A stretch of 64,000 nt of DNA from NCBI GenBank assembly GCA_964535575.1, contig CAZHTC010000001.1:310001-374000 (forward strand). Direction: 5' to 3'. Below are positions 1-8,843 of the stretch, piece after piece. Each line of letters begins with the position of its first letter. Positions within the stretch are counted from its first letter, which is position 1. A program made the translations under genes and the position numbers. A model generated the notes under the pieces. That model was given only the letters and a program-made list of their open reading frames with translations. It was not told where the DNA came from and ran no database searches. Source of the DNA: JAGPCK01 sp964535575 (lineage in GTDB: Bacteria > Bacteroidota > Bacteroidia > UKL13-3).

Positions 1-1
1 G

Positions 2-1087
2 CGGGTTGCTATTTTAGGCACACGGGGTATCCCAAACAATTACGGAGGATTTGAGCAGATGGCTCAATACCTTTCGGAATATCTCGTTTCGCAGCAACAT
101 GAAGTTTGGGTATTTAATTCATCGGATCACCCATACAAAGAAAGGTTATGGAAGGGAGTTCATATTCTTCATTGTTACGATCCCGAAAAAAGAATAGGTA
201 CTGCCGGCCAGTTTATTTATGACCTGAATTGTATTATGCAAATCCGAAAACTTAAACCGAATATCATTCTTCAGCTTGGATATACCAGCAGCTCCATCTG
301 GCACTGGCTTCTTCCCTCCCAATCGGTGCTTATCACTAATATGGATGGATTGGAGTGGAAAAGAAGTAAATACCCGGCATTCGTAAAACGTTTTTTAAAA
401 TATGCCGAAAAACTTGCAGCAAAATCAAGTGATGTACTTATTGCAGATTCGCCCGGAATTAAGGTTTATCTCACCGATACTTTTAATCGCAACCCCACTT
501 ATATTGCTTATGGAGCAACCCCATTCACCAATCCCGGTGAAGACATTGTGAGACAGCAGCAATTTACTCCTTTCTCCTATTATCTGGTACTGGCCCGATT
601 TGAACCTGAAAATAATATAGAAACAATTATTAAAGGATTTTCGCAGAGCAAAACCGATAAAAAACTTGTTTTAATTGGAAATCATCAAAACAAGTTTGGT
701 TTAAAAATGAAAGCCATATACGGCCATTTTAAAAATATAATCTTTCATGATGCCATATACGATATAAATGTACTTAACAACCTGCGTTACCATTCGGCCA
801 TCTATTTTCACGGTCACTCGGTAGGCGGAACCAATCCCTCTCTTTTGGAAGCCATGGCATCGCAGGCATTAATTTGTGCCCATAGTAACGAATTTAACCG
901 ACATCCCCTGGGTAACGAAGCCTGGTATTTTAATAACGAAAACGATATTATGCAATTAATAACCAGTAATCCCCCCGCTGAGGAACACAGGGACTGGAAG
1001 GAAAAGAATCTGGAGAAAATAAAAAACCAGTACAGCTGGCCACAAATAAATTTACAATACGAACAACTGATGCTATCTTCGTTATAG
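2..1087 (+). CDS. GT4 glycosyltransferase, DUF1972 type (5' end outside window)
   Basis: The reading frame is open to the left edge, so the gene begins upstream. The first visible codons already give a beta strand and the motif GTRGIPNNYGGFE (visible residues 6-18), the hallmark N-terminus of DUF1972/rhamnosyltransferase-like GT-B enzymes. An ATG at 59 lies after this motif and is therefore internal. 361 residues are visible and probably only a few codons are missing. The C-terminal half has the GT4 donor-binding pattern GGTNPSLLEAMAS with the acidic residue expected to contact the nucleotide-sugar. It should transfer a sugar, possibly a deoxyhexose, from a nucleotide donor to a lipid-linked glycan on the cytoplasmic face. 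It ends 2 bp before the ligase-like gene, so the two are cotranscribed. The family is clear; the sugar is not. Confidence 0.87.
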   Translation, partial: RVAILGTRGIPNNYGGFEQMAQYLSEYLVSQQHEVWVFNSSDHPYKERLWKGVHILHCYDPEKRIGTAGQFIYDLNCIMQIRKLKPNIILQLGYTSSSIWHWLLPSQSVLITNMDGLEWKRSKYPAFVKRFLKYAEKLAAKSSDVLIADSPGIKVYLTDTFNRNPTYIAYGATPFTNPGEDIVRQQQFTPFSYYLVLARFEPENNIETIIKGFSQSKTDKKLVLIGNHQNKFGLKMKAIYGHFKNIIFHDAIYDINVLNNLRYHSAIYFHGHSVGGTNPSLLEAMASQALICAHSNEFNRHPLGNEAWYFNNENDIMQLITSNPPAEEHRDWKEKNLEKIKNQYSWPQINLQYEQLMLSSL

Positions 1088-1089
1088 CA

Positions 1090-2352
1090 ATGCAACGCTT
1101 TCTACACACAAGTAATTATATTTTAGCCATAGCGGTAGCAGCCTCTTTTGTTTTACCCATTCCGGTAAACAGCCTGTTGATTATTCTTTTCATGGCGACA
1201 TCGTTACTCCGTTTTTCATATCCTGTTTTAAAACAAAATGCACAGAGTTATCCTGTTATGCTATTTTCTGCTTTACTGTTTCTGTTTGTTTTAGCCGGAT
1301 GGTTAGTAAGTGATAATAAAACCGAAGCCTGGCTTTTTGCAGAGCGTAAGTTGAGTTTGGTTATTTTCCCCGTAGCGTTCCTGATAATTCCTTCCTTTTC
1401 TTCCAAACAGCTTCTTACTATTCTAAGAGTTTATACACTGTCGGTGGTAATTGCCTGCGTGTACATGCTTTTACCCGCAGCTATCTCCTTCTTTTTTTTC
1501 CATGCAAAAAGTGATATATTCTTCTACCATAATCTGAGTGAAGGAATTTATTTCAACGCGATTTACCTTTCCATTTATTGTTTGTTTGGTTGCATACTCA
1601 CTCTCACCTATCCGCTTTTCCATAAATACACTCCGTTAGTTTTTATATTTCTCACTTCTTGTATTGTTCTGCTCAGTTCAAAAATGGTGATTGCCCTATT
1701 TTTACTTTTTTTCTTTAGTTACCTAATTTTTAAAATCCGTTTATCAGTTAAACTTAAATTAGCTGCTGTAATATTCACCCTTCTTTCTTTTGTAATTATC
1801 ATAGGGTTAACCCCTTTTCTTCAACAACGTTTTTTAACAGAAATTAACAGCAACAAGGAAGTAATCTCCAAAGACAAATTTGTTTATGATACCCCATTCA
1901 GCGGTGCTACGCTCCGAACTGTTATCTGGAAGCATTCCCTATCCATCCTATCCGAAAAAAAGGCTTGGCTAACGGGTGTTGGTACGGGTGACTTCCAACA
2001 ATTACTCAATGAAAAATATAAAATAAGTGGAATGTACATGGGAAATCCTACTCTTGGCGACAGCGGCTACAGAGGCTACAACCCACACAACCAATATATT
2101 GAATTCTTGTTAAGTCAGGGGCTACTTGGCTTGCTTTGCTGGATCATGTGGATAATGTGGATGTGGTTTAAAAGCATATCGGGCAACCATTTTGCCTTTG
2201 CCATGCTCTTGGTAGTGGTGAGCATATTAAATATTACAGAGTGTTTTTTAAGTGCCAACAAAGGAGTTGTTTGGTTTTTGTTTTTCAGTTCACTCTTTAC
2301 GGTGAACAATAAAATACAGGCCGATAGCAACAAACAGCTATCAAGTTCGTAA
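1090..2352 (+). CDS. O-antigen ligase/polymerase-like membrane protein (Wzy_C type)
   Basis: A 420-residue hydrophobic protein with roughly ten to twelve membrane segments and one large extracytoplasmic loop (about residues 245-340). The loop ends in NPHNQYIEFLLSQGLLGLL-like sequence, the signature of the O-antigen ligase/polymerase superfamily, where H and adjacent polar residues sit at the active site. Members join or polymerise undecaprenyl-linked glycans on the periplasmic side. Ligase (WaaL) and polymerase (Wzy) cannot be separated by sequence alone. It lies 2 bp after the GT4 gene and 16 bp before the sugar-transferase gene, in one apparent operon. Family 0.85; exact role open. Confidence 0.8.
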   Translation: MQRFLHTSNYILAIAVAASFVLPIPVNSLLIILFMATSLLRFSYPVLKQNAQSYPVMLFSALLFLFVLAGWLVSDNKTEAWLFAERKLSLVIFPVAFLIIPSFSSKQLLTILRVYTLSVVIACVYMLLPAAISFFFFHAKSDIFFYHNLSEGIYFNAIYLSIYCLFGCILTLTYPLFHKYTPLVFIFLTSCIVLLSSKMVIALFLLFFFSYLIFKIRLSVKLKLAAVIFTLLSFVIIIGLTPFLQQRFLTEINSNKEVISKDKFVYDTPFSGATLRTVIWKHSLSILSEKKAWLTGVGTGDFQQLLNEKYKISGMYMGNPTLGDSGYRGYNPHNQYIEFLLSQGLLGLLCWIMWIMWMWFKSISGNHFAFAMLLVVVSILNITECFLSANKGVVWFLFFSSLFTVNNKIQADSNKQLSSS

Positions 2353-2368
2353 TTTTGACCCGTTAATT

Positions 2369-3088
2369 ATGCCGATCAATAAAAGAAAATTTTCCAAATT
2401 ACCTTCTCGCATTAAATCGTTGTACGGTACCGATGGCTATTATGAGGCTCGAATATTAACTTTTAGGCCAGACAGAAAACCACTGGAGTTCAGATTTAAC
2501 CGTTATATCAAACGCACTATGGATATAGCTATTTCTTTGGTGGTGGCAACTGCGGTTTTGTCATGGCTTTTACCGTTGCTGGCTATTTTAATCAAACTTA
2601 CCTCTAAAGGACCTGTATTTTTTATTCAGGAACGCACGGGTGTTTCTCATAAAACATTTATGTGCTATAAACTTCGTACCATGAAGATGAATGAAGATGC
2701 ACATACAATACAAACCACACAAAACGACCCGCGAATTACCCTTTTTGGAAAGTTTTTACGCAAGTTTAGTCTGGATGAGTTGCCGCAGTTCTTTAATGTA
2801 CTGGTTGGTGATATGTCTATTATCGGGCCACGGCCTCATATGCTTAAACACACGATAGAATATTCAAAACAAATTGAGAATTTCCATCTTCGTCAGCAAA
2901 TTCGCCCGGGTATCACTGGGTTGTCTCAGGTAGAAGGTTACCGCGGAGAAGTGAAAGATGCCTATATGCTTCGCAGCCGCGTTCGCCTCGATTTACTTTA
3001 CATTAAAAAGTGGAATGCTCTTTTAGATTTGTGGATTATTTTCAAAACTGCCAAACTTGTGATTTTAGGTGATAAAAACGCTTACTGA
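2369..3088 (+). CDS. Undecaprenyl-phosphate sugar-1-phosphate transferase
   Basis: A 239-residue bacterial sugar transferase of the short WbaP/PglC-like type (polyprenyl-phosphate phosphoglycosyltransferase). A basic N-terminal segment leads into KRTMDIAIS and one hydrophobic re-entrant helix (about residues 50-75). Then come GPVFFIQERTG, YKLRTM, LRKFSLDELPQFFNVLVGDMS, IGPRP and RPGITGLSQV, all core motifs of the family; the D-E pair in SLDELPQ is catalytic in homologues. It should start glycan assembly by putting the first sugar-phosphate on undecaprenyl phosphate at the inner membrane. It lacks the multi-TM N-terminal domain of long WbaP forms. The GT87-like gene overlaps its last 20 bp. 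Confidence 0.92.
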   Translation: MPINKRKFSKLPSRIKSLYGTDGYYEARILTFRPDRKPLEFRFNRYIKRTMDIAISLVVATAVLSWLLPLLAILIKLTSKGPVFFIQERTGVSHKTFMCYKLRTMKMNEDAHTIQTTQNDPRITLFGKFLRKFSLDELPQFFNVLVGDMSIIGPRPHMLKHTIEYSKQIENFHLRQQIRPGITGLSQVEGYRGEVKDAYMLRSRVRLDLLYIKKWNALLDLWIIFKTAKLVILGDKNAY

Positions 3089-4628
3089 TAAACGAGCCCC
3101 TCTTCTCTTTTTCACCATTTTTGCAATATTTTTTATCGCATTGCAATGGGATGTGCGAAACCAACCCATTGGTGATTTCGGTAACTATTATTTTGGTTCC
3201 CTTTTTTTACGTACTGGACAATTCGGGTTGTGGGTATACGAACCAATCACATTTAATCTACACCTGTATAAAATGGGGTTAAGGAATTTTTTTCTTAATT
3301 ACAACACATTACCTGTTCTTACCACCATCACCCATATTCCGCTCACCTGGTTTGAGTTCGATACTGCTAAAGTAATCTGGAATCTGGGGACTGGATTCAT
3401 GTTGATATGGTCAACCAGACGTTTGCTTACACACCTCCGAATTCCATTGTGGCAAGGATTCATACTTATTCCAGTTTTTTTTACCCCATTTCGCGCCAAC
3501 TTCGTTCAGGGACAAGCCTATATGCTACTCACTGCATTTATGTGTGAAGGTTACCTATCACGTGAAAAAGGCCAGAGTTGGTTAGCAGCATTTTACTGGG
3601 GCTTTTGCATCCTTTTCAAAATTTTTCCTGCCATCATACTAGGTTTCCTCCTTTTTGAAAAGGATTACCGAACATTTTGGCGTACAATTAATGTGGTGAT
3701 TGTGGGATCTGTCCTCATGATTCCATTCGTGGGTTGGGATGTATGGGTTAACTATCACCATTATATTTTACCAAGAATAGCGAATGGTGAGCTGAACAAC
3801 ACTTTTACTTTCTATTACCAAAGCATGCAGGTTGCACTACGCAATATGCTGGTACATGACGACCTCCACAATCCAAATGAGCTCATGAACATTCCCTGGT
3901 TGTATGTCGTCCTCAATAATCTGTTCAAATCGATAATTATCTCTACCGGTGCTGCACTTGCGTCACAAAAAGAGAGTCATAGCCTGCAACGTTTTTCTCT
4001 GTGGCTCATGGCCGGTTTGCTCATTAACGGCTATGGAACCACCTATGGTCTAATTGCTTTTATAATTCCCTTTATTGGACTGGCAATGGGATTGGCCAAA
4101 TTCTCTATCATAAGATGGGGTTTCTTTTCAGTTTTTTTTCTTTTTTGTAATATACCGGTTGCTTACTTTCAGAACTTTCCGGAATGGATGCAATATCCCC
4201 GTTTATTTTTAATGCTATTCATTTGGGTCATGGTTATTTATCACATTCGCCTTAAGTGGAAATCTGTACATACTGCATTATTCCTTATCATACTGACACC
4301 CGCTTTTTTCTATCGTTCCCATCCCGAAGATGCATACGCCTTAAAAAAAGAAGAAGCCCTCCTTATTTATGATTTTGAACTACAAGCCAACAAAATATAC
4401 CTGAAGTATTTTGACTTGAACGGGCCACAGGAAAAAGAAATTAATTCTACCTTTCATATAACAAAAAGTACCCTTTATCCCTACACTGCTCACAGTCTTG
4501 GCGACATCAACCATGCTGGGGAGTTTATCAGAAAGGCAGTACAAATAAATGATAACCAAGTTTTATATCTGAGTGACAAAGGCCGCGGCCCGGGTTTTTA
4601 TACATTGCGCTTAAAAGAACTGCCTTAA
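3069..4628 (+). CDS. GT87-like (DUF2029) polytopic glycosyltransferase
   Basis: A 519-residue membrane protein with about ten transmembrane helices. Near the N-terminus GDFGNYYFGSLFL gives the acidic residue after the first helix that marks GT-C enzymes; NFVQGQAYMLL and ILFKIFPAIIL match conserved positions of the GT87/DUF2029 family (polyprenol-phosphate-sugar-dependent mannosyltransferases). About 100 C-terminal residues after the last helix are soluble, probably periplasmic. Translation starts at a GTG inside the end of the upstream gene (20-bp overlap), suggesting translational coupling. It probably adds a sugar from a polyprenyl-phosphate donor to the glycan made by this cluster. Donor and linkage are unknown. 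Confidence 0.7.
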   Translation: MIKTLTDKRAPLLFFTIFAIFFIALQWDVRNQPIGDFGNYYFGSLFLRTGQFGLWVYEPITFNLHLYKMGLRNFFLNYNTLPVLTTITHIPLTWFEFDTAKVIWNLGTGFMLIWSTRRLLTHLRIPLWQGFILIPVFFTPFRANFVQGQAYMLLTAFMCEGYLSREKGQSWLAAFYWGFCILFKIFPAIILGFLLFEKDYRTFWRTINVVIVGSVLMIPFVGWDVWVNYHHYILPRIANGELNNTFTFYYQSMQVALRNMLVHDDLHNPNELMNIPWLYVVLNNLFKSIIISTGAALASQKESHSLQRFSLWLMAGLLINGYGTTYGLIAFIIPFIGLAMGLAKFSIIRWGFFSVFFLFCNIPVAYFQNFPEWMQYPRLFLMLFIWVMVIYHIRLKWKSVHTALFLIILTPAFFYRSHPEDAYALKKEEALLIYDFELQANKIYLKYFDLNGPQEKEINSTFHITKSTLYPYTAHSLGDINHAGEFIRKAVQINDNQVLYLSDKGRGPGFYTLRLKELP

Positions 4629-4651
4629 CCAATAATTTCATTTCCGTTTTT

Positions 4652-6091
4652 CTAGTCCGACTCAACAAGACCAGTAGCTGAAATTAGTGAACGTTCCAGA
4701 TAGTTGTCATAATCAGTATTGATTTCCCATAAATTATGTTGCTTGTTAAAAAGTATGTTCTCAGCGGCTAATATCCCCATAAGTATACTATGATCTTGAT
4801 TATTGTATTTGAATGCCCCCCCTCTTCCAATTACGGTTAATCCATTTACTTTATCTAAGTAATTTTCTAAAGGTTTCAATTTGTCTTTATAGTTTTTGTT
4901 GTACACCGGATAGCAATTTGGAATTTTATAAACATGGCCTCCAAGTATATTGGCTCCTTTAGTAATATTAAGTTTATTTATTTCGCTTTTCCCCAATTCA
5001 ATCAATTGTTCTTCTTTTAAATCCCACATCATATCATCGCTGTTACACCAATACTCCATAGCTAAAATGGTAGAATCATGCCCATGATTCAATTCAGGTG
5101 CAAAATTTCTGAAGTTTGAGATACGACCCGTTTTAACAGAATCTGAATGAATATAAATCCAGTTATCATCAAACAAGTTTTTCGCATCAATATGCAGATA
5201 CACCAAAATAGTGTTGCGAAACTTTAATAAATTCCCATAGTTACTAATGTCTGAAGGCACATCATTCCACCCACGGATTATTGAAGTAATGGGCATAGTT
5301 GAAACGACATGATCATATAAACGAATTTCGCCTGAATTCAATTCAATCCCGATAACCGTATTCTTATCTTTAAGTATTCGTTTTATCCCGGATTCACATT
5401 TTACTTCACCCCCATTCTCATTGATGTATGACTTCATACGCTCGTATATCATACCTGATCCGCCTAAAGGATAAGCAAACTCATCCACTAAAGTTTTATG
5501 CTTAGTTCCTTTTATCTGAAGCATATTCTTAACTGCTTCTCCCAAAGAAAATTTTTTAATCCTTTGAGCTGCAAAGTCAGCATCCAACTCGTCACATTTT
5601 ATTCCCCAAAGTTTCTCACTGTATGTTTTAAAAAATATTTCATACAACCTCCTACCGAACCTCTTGGTTACCCATGCTTCAAAAGTTTGTTGTTGACTGT
5701 TTGGCCCTATTTTCCCTTTTAAATAACTTAAGAAACAAAGAAAAGAGTTGTAAAGTCCGAGTTTTGTGAGCACATCCAGGGCCCTGATAGGATAGAAATA
5801 AAATTTCCCGTTGTAATATATTCTGGTTAACCGTTTTACCATTTTATAGTCTCCACCGGCTACTTCCAACCATAATTTATTTACTCGAGTGTCATCACTA
5901 TAAAAACGATGAGGCCCCAGATCAACACTTTGACCCCACAACTCAATTGTTTTCGCCAGGCCTCCCACTTGTACCGAAGATTCAAAAACTTCCGCCTGCA
6001 CCCCTTTTTTTACCAATTGATAAGCGCAGGTAAGCCCTGCCGGTCCTGCGCCAATAATTGCTACTTTTTTATCTTTAGCAGAATGTTGCAT
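4652..6091 (-). CDS. FAD-dependent amine-oxidase-like oxidoreductase, polysaccharide-associated
   Basis: 479 residues. The N-terminal dinucleotide-binding fold VAIIGAGPAGLTCAYQL is followed by an acidic strand end (EVFESS) and QVGGLAKT, the FAD-binding pattern of the protoporphyrinogen oxidase/amine oxidase/UDP-galactopyranose mutase superfamily. GPHRFYSDD and TYSEKLWGIKCDELDADFAAQRIK identify a bacterial subgroup often found in polysaccharide loci. A C-terminal GRGGAFKYNNQDHSI motif is the second FAD contact. The reaction is unknown; acting on a glycan-lipid or nucleotide sugar is inference from context. It is transcribed against its neighbours and converges on the GT87-like gene. Confidence 0.75.
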   Translation of the reverse strand: MQHSAKDKKVAIIGAGPAGLTCAYQLVKKGVQAEVFESSVQVGGLAKTIELWGQSVDLGPHRFYSDDTRVNKLWLEVAGGDYKMVKRLTRIYYNGKFYFYPIRALDVLTKLGLYNSFLCFLSYLKGKIGPNSQQQTFEAWVTKRFGRRLYEIFFKTYSEKLWGIKCDELDADFAAQRIKKFSLGEAVKNMLQIKGTKHKTLVDEFAYPLGGSGMIYERMKSYINENGGEVKCESGIKRILKDKNTVIGIELNSGEIRLYDHVVSTMPITSIIRGWNDVPSDISNYGNLLKFRNTILVYLHIDAKNLFDDNWIYIHSDSVKTGRISNFRNFAPELNHGHDSTILAMEYWCNSDDMMWDLKEEQLIELGKSEINKLNITKGANILGGHVYKIPNCYPVYNKNYKDKLKPLENYLDKVNGLTVIGRGGAFKYNNQDHSILMGILAAENILFNKQHNLWEINTDYDNYLERSLISATGLVESD

Positions 6092-6435
6092 GTTTGTTTT
6101 ACAATAGTAACCTTTTTCTGCTTTATGATTGAATTTTCCTTGGCTGCTTAACTTAATGATGTGAATTGTAAGCAGAAATCAATAAATTAAAAAGTGTTTT
6201 TTTTACCAAACGAATTCGATATTTTGCCTTGATGAATTCGCACCATATGCTACACATGAATAAAATAACCATAGATCAGGCAAACGGAATTCCACATCAT
6301 TCCTTATTCCGCAAAAAAAACTGATACACAATAAGACTTGAACGTAAAATTATATTCAGCACAGTTAAGGCAAACATAAAATGATTTACCTGACAGATTC
6401 AGTTACATTGCCAAGGATTAGTATTTTACTGAAAA
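6092..6435. other. 344-bp divergent intergenic region
   Basis: AT-rich spacer between the reversed FAD oxidoreductase and the forward flippase operon, so it should carry promoters for both. No exact TAnnTTTG box is convincing on either strand. A 7-bp inverted repeat (CGAATTC at 6211-6217, GAATTCG at 6234-6240) is present but too weak to call an operator. A 30-codon open frame at 6232-6324 has no supporting evidence. Confidence 0.5.
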
Positions 6436-7665
6436 ATGGTATCCAATGGTTGTATGAAGAACTTTAGACGAGTTGCTTATATTATTTACAACACGCTTTT
6501 CAGTCTGGCTCCCGGTCTGGGTAATCAATTATTTTCAATTTTAATTAACCGTTTCTTTTTCCCCGATTGGTGGGGCATGATTGTAGAATTGCAACTCATT
6601 CAATATATGGCAAACGCCTTTTGCGCCTGGGGGAACAAAGAATTTCTTAACCGACAATTTGGGAAACTGCCGCTTGAAGCAAAACCTGTCTGGAATAGTC
6701 TCCTCATTGCCAGATTTTCGGTTCTGCTTCTTCCCGTATTGATTATGTTGTTTTTTGTTTTACCGTTGCTTTCGTTTACCCACGTGTCAATATGGGTCAT
6801 TTGTCGTTTCGTGACCCAATCGTTTGATTCGGTGATAACTCTGGATAAAAAATTTAAACCGGCTCTTTTTATAGAAATTTTTTCAGCCCTGATCTTATCC
6901 GCAGGAATTCTTATTTTGTTTGGCTCCCTTACGTTTAATCAGTTATTGCTTATCATTACGGTTTCCAACATTATCCGTTTGCTGGCTTATATGCTCAGAT
7001 TTAGCGGATGGATTCAACCTGTTACATGGACGCATATTTCTCCTGCCTTATTAAAGACATCTGCCCCATTTATGCTGCTTGCATTTACAGGAATTGTACA
7101 AACCAAAATTGATCTTATTCTGATAGATGCCTGGATGCCAAAAAGTGAACTAGCCCGATATCATGTGTATTCCAATTTTCTTATTCTTATCCGAATGGGC
7201 TCAGCCTTTTTATTGTATCCATTTATATCCAATTTATACCGCCTTTCTGCGACTAAAATAAAACCTTTATCCCGTTGGTTGTTAATGACAGGAATAGGTA
7301 TTTCTTCAGGAGGTTTGCTTATCTTATCTTTTATGATGCATTACATTTACCGAATGTCGGATGAATTCATCTGGTATATATGGGGTTTTTTATCTTGTAT
7401 TCCCGGTTATTGGTTCGGTCCTGTTGTATTCTACCTCTTTAAGTTAAATAAGGAAACCAAAGTTGTCCTGATTAATATATTGGGTATTTTGGTAAATATT
7501 GCGGTGATGATGGTGACCGTTTCTCTGTATGGTATTAGTGGAGCACTGGCCGCAACGGCTATCGCGCAATTAGCCATGGGTGCGGCATATAGCTTTTTAT
7601 TGATTCGTCTGCTTTCGGTCGCATGGCCTAAATCCGCAGTTGCAAACAAGGAACAGAACTTTTAA
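6436..7665 (+). CDS. Wzx-like polysaccharide flippase (MOP superfamily)
   Basis: 409-residue integral membrane protein with about twelve hydrophobic segments spread along its length, and an N-terminal pattern (LAPGLGNQLFSILINRFFFPDWWG) typical of polysaccharide flippases. Wzx proteins move undecaprenyl-diphosphate-linked oligosaccharides across the inner membrane. An alternative ATG at 6454 (MKNFRR) would remove six residues and may be the true start. The next gene begins 9 bp downstream, so the flippase appears to head an operon with a heme-site lipoprotein, a radical SAM enzyme and a methyltransferase. It is shorter than many Wzx proteins and lacks a diagnostic catalytic motif, so the call rests on topology and context. 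Confidence 0.62.
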   Translation: MVSNGCMKNFRRVAYIIYNTLFSLAPGLGNQLFSILINRFFFPDWWGMIVELQLIQYMANAFCAWGNKEFLNRQFGKLPLEAKPVWNSLLIARFSVLLLPVLIMLFFVLPLLSFTHVSIWVICRFVTQSFDSVITLDKKFKPALFIEIFSALILSAGILILFGSLTFNQLLLIITVSNIIRLLAYMLRFSGWIQPVTWTHISPALLKTSAPFMLLAFTGIVQTKIDLILIDAWMPKSELARYHVYSNFLILIRMGSAFLLYPFISNLYRLSATKIKPLSRWLLMTGIGISSGGLLILSFMMHYIYRMSDEFIWYIWGFLSCIPGYWFGPVVFYLFKLNKETKVVLINILGILVNIAVMMVTVSLYGISGALAATAIAQLAMGAAYSFLLIRLLSVAWPKSAVANKEQNF

Positions 7666-7674
7666 TTTGCCGGT

Positions 7675-8838
7675 ATGAAGTTTAACTATAAGGCTTTTTA
7701 TTTTCTTTTGGTTGTTTTTTTGCCGGTCAGCATCGTTTTTGATGCCTGCCGCCACGATGCTGAACCTGTTGCTTCTCTAGCCATTGTACTACGATGGAGT
7801 TCCTCTCATAGCTCTCAAACACAGGAGCAGGCTTTAACAGGTTTCCGATGGTCACTTTCCTTTCTTGGGGCAAGCCTACCGGCCAATAAGGAGAAGGAAC
7901 TTTTTTACTGGAAAAGCAATTCGCTCTTGCAGGTGAATCTGGACAAAGCCGGTTTTTCGGAACAGGCAAAAAACGCATTGAGTAAACTTTTAGTTCATTT
8001 TAAAAAAAGTGACGAATACCTTCAAATGGGAAGTATGGATATGGGTCGTTTCATCATGCTTACACTTAATTCAAGTAAACATTATTATGCCATTACCGGA
8101 ACAGCCAGCACTTACGCACAATTTCGATCGAAATACGGTTTTGAATCCAAAAAAGCTGCGGTGATAGAATCGGAAGTTTCGTACAAACATCGTCTCATCG
8201 AATTTCCTCATGATAGTATTCTTGCACATACCGCCTATGTGGCGCAGGAAATAGAGGGCTCTCTGCCTTCAGGTAATTTTACTGTTACCGAATATGAAGT
8301 ATTGGATGTTATGCCCAACGGGCAGTTGAGGTTTGGCGTATACAATACAAATGGAAATCTGATTGCGGCCTCTGATTCATCAAAAAGCAGTGCCGGTAAG
8401 CCGGCTAAATGCCTATGGTGCCATGAGGTAAATATTTTGCAACCATTTATGGCAATCACTGCTGTACCGGGCTATTATTCTCCTGAAGAATTCAGGGCAA
8501 AGGTATTTGGGAGAAAAACTGCCCTGGAAAATGAAAGAACACTTATTACTTCTTCTTCCCTTGACTACAGTAAAAAACAGGACCATACCCAGATGGAATT
8601 GCTTTATATCTCCTTTATGGAGCCATCTGCCGAACGTCTGGCAAAAGAATGGGGTATTAGTTTGAATGAAGTACAACAACGGCTCAGTGGTCTGATCACC
8701 CATACGCATCACGAATTTCCATTCCTTGGAAATCTTTATAACCGACTGGAAGTTGATGCGCTGGGACCGTATTCTTACCTTCGCGTTCCTGATTCGGCCA
8801 GAGAATTTTCGGCCTTCGAACCAGATCTCATATATTAA
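7675..8838 (+). CDS. Secreted protein with one c-type heme site (CxxCH), unknown function
   Basis: 387 residues. A hydrophobic N-terminal segment (residues about 8-24) ends at FDAC, a poor match to a lipobox, so the protein is exported and perhaps lipidated on Cys25. A single CLWCH motif (C246, C249, H250) in a polar context predicts one covalently bound heme c. The rest matches no family I recognise and lacks the glycine/methionine layout of small cytochrome c domains; a distal ligand is not obvious. It lies 9 bp after the flippase and 5 bp before the radical SAM gene. It could be an electron-transfer or sensing partner for this operon, or CLWCH may be fortuitous. Confidence 0.6.
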   Translation: MKFNYKAFYFLLVVFLPVSIVFDACRHDAEPVASLAIVLRWSSSHSSQTQEQALTGFRWSLSFLGASLPANKEKELFYWKSNSLLQVNLDKAGFSEQAKNALSKLLVHFKKSDEYLQMGSMDMGRFIMLTLNSSKHYYAITGTASTYAQFRSKYGFESKKAAVIESEVSYKHRLIEFPHDSILAHTAYVAQEIEGSLPSGNFTVTEYEVLDVMPNGQLRFGVYNTNGNLIAASDSSKSSAGKPAKCLWCHEVNILQPFMAITAVPGYYSPEEFRAKVFGRKTALENERTLITSSSLDYSKKQDHTQMELLYISFMEPSAERLAKEWGISLNEVQQRLSGLITHTHHEFPFLGNLYNRLEVDALGPYSYLRVPDSAREFSAFEPDLIY

Positions 8839-8843
8839 GAATC

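Noticed and set aside
6232..6324. 30-codon open frame (MNSHHMLHMNKITIDQ...) in the 344-bp spacer
   Set aside because: No exact promoter box, low-complexity His/Asn composition and no link to a processing or toxin motif. A frame this short is expected by chance.
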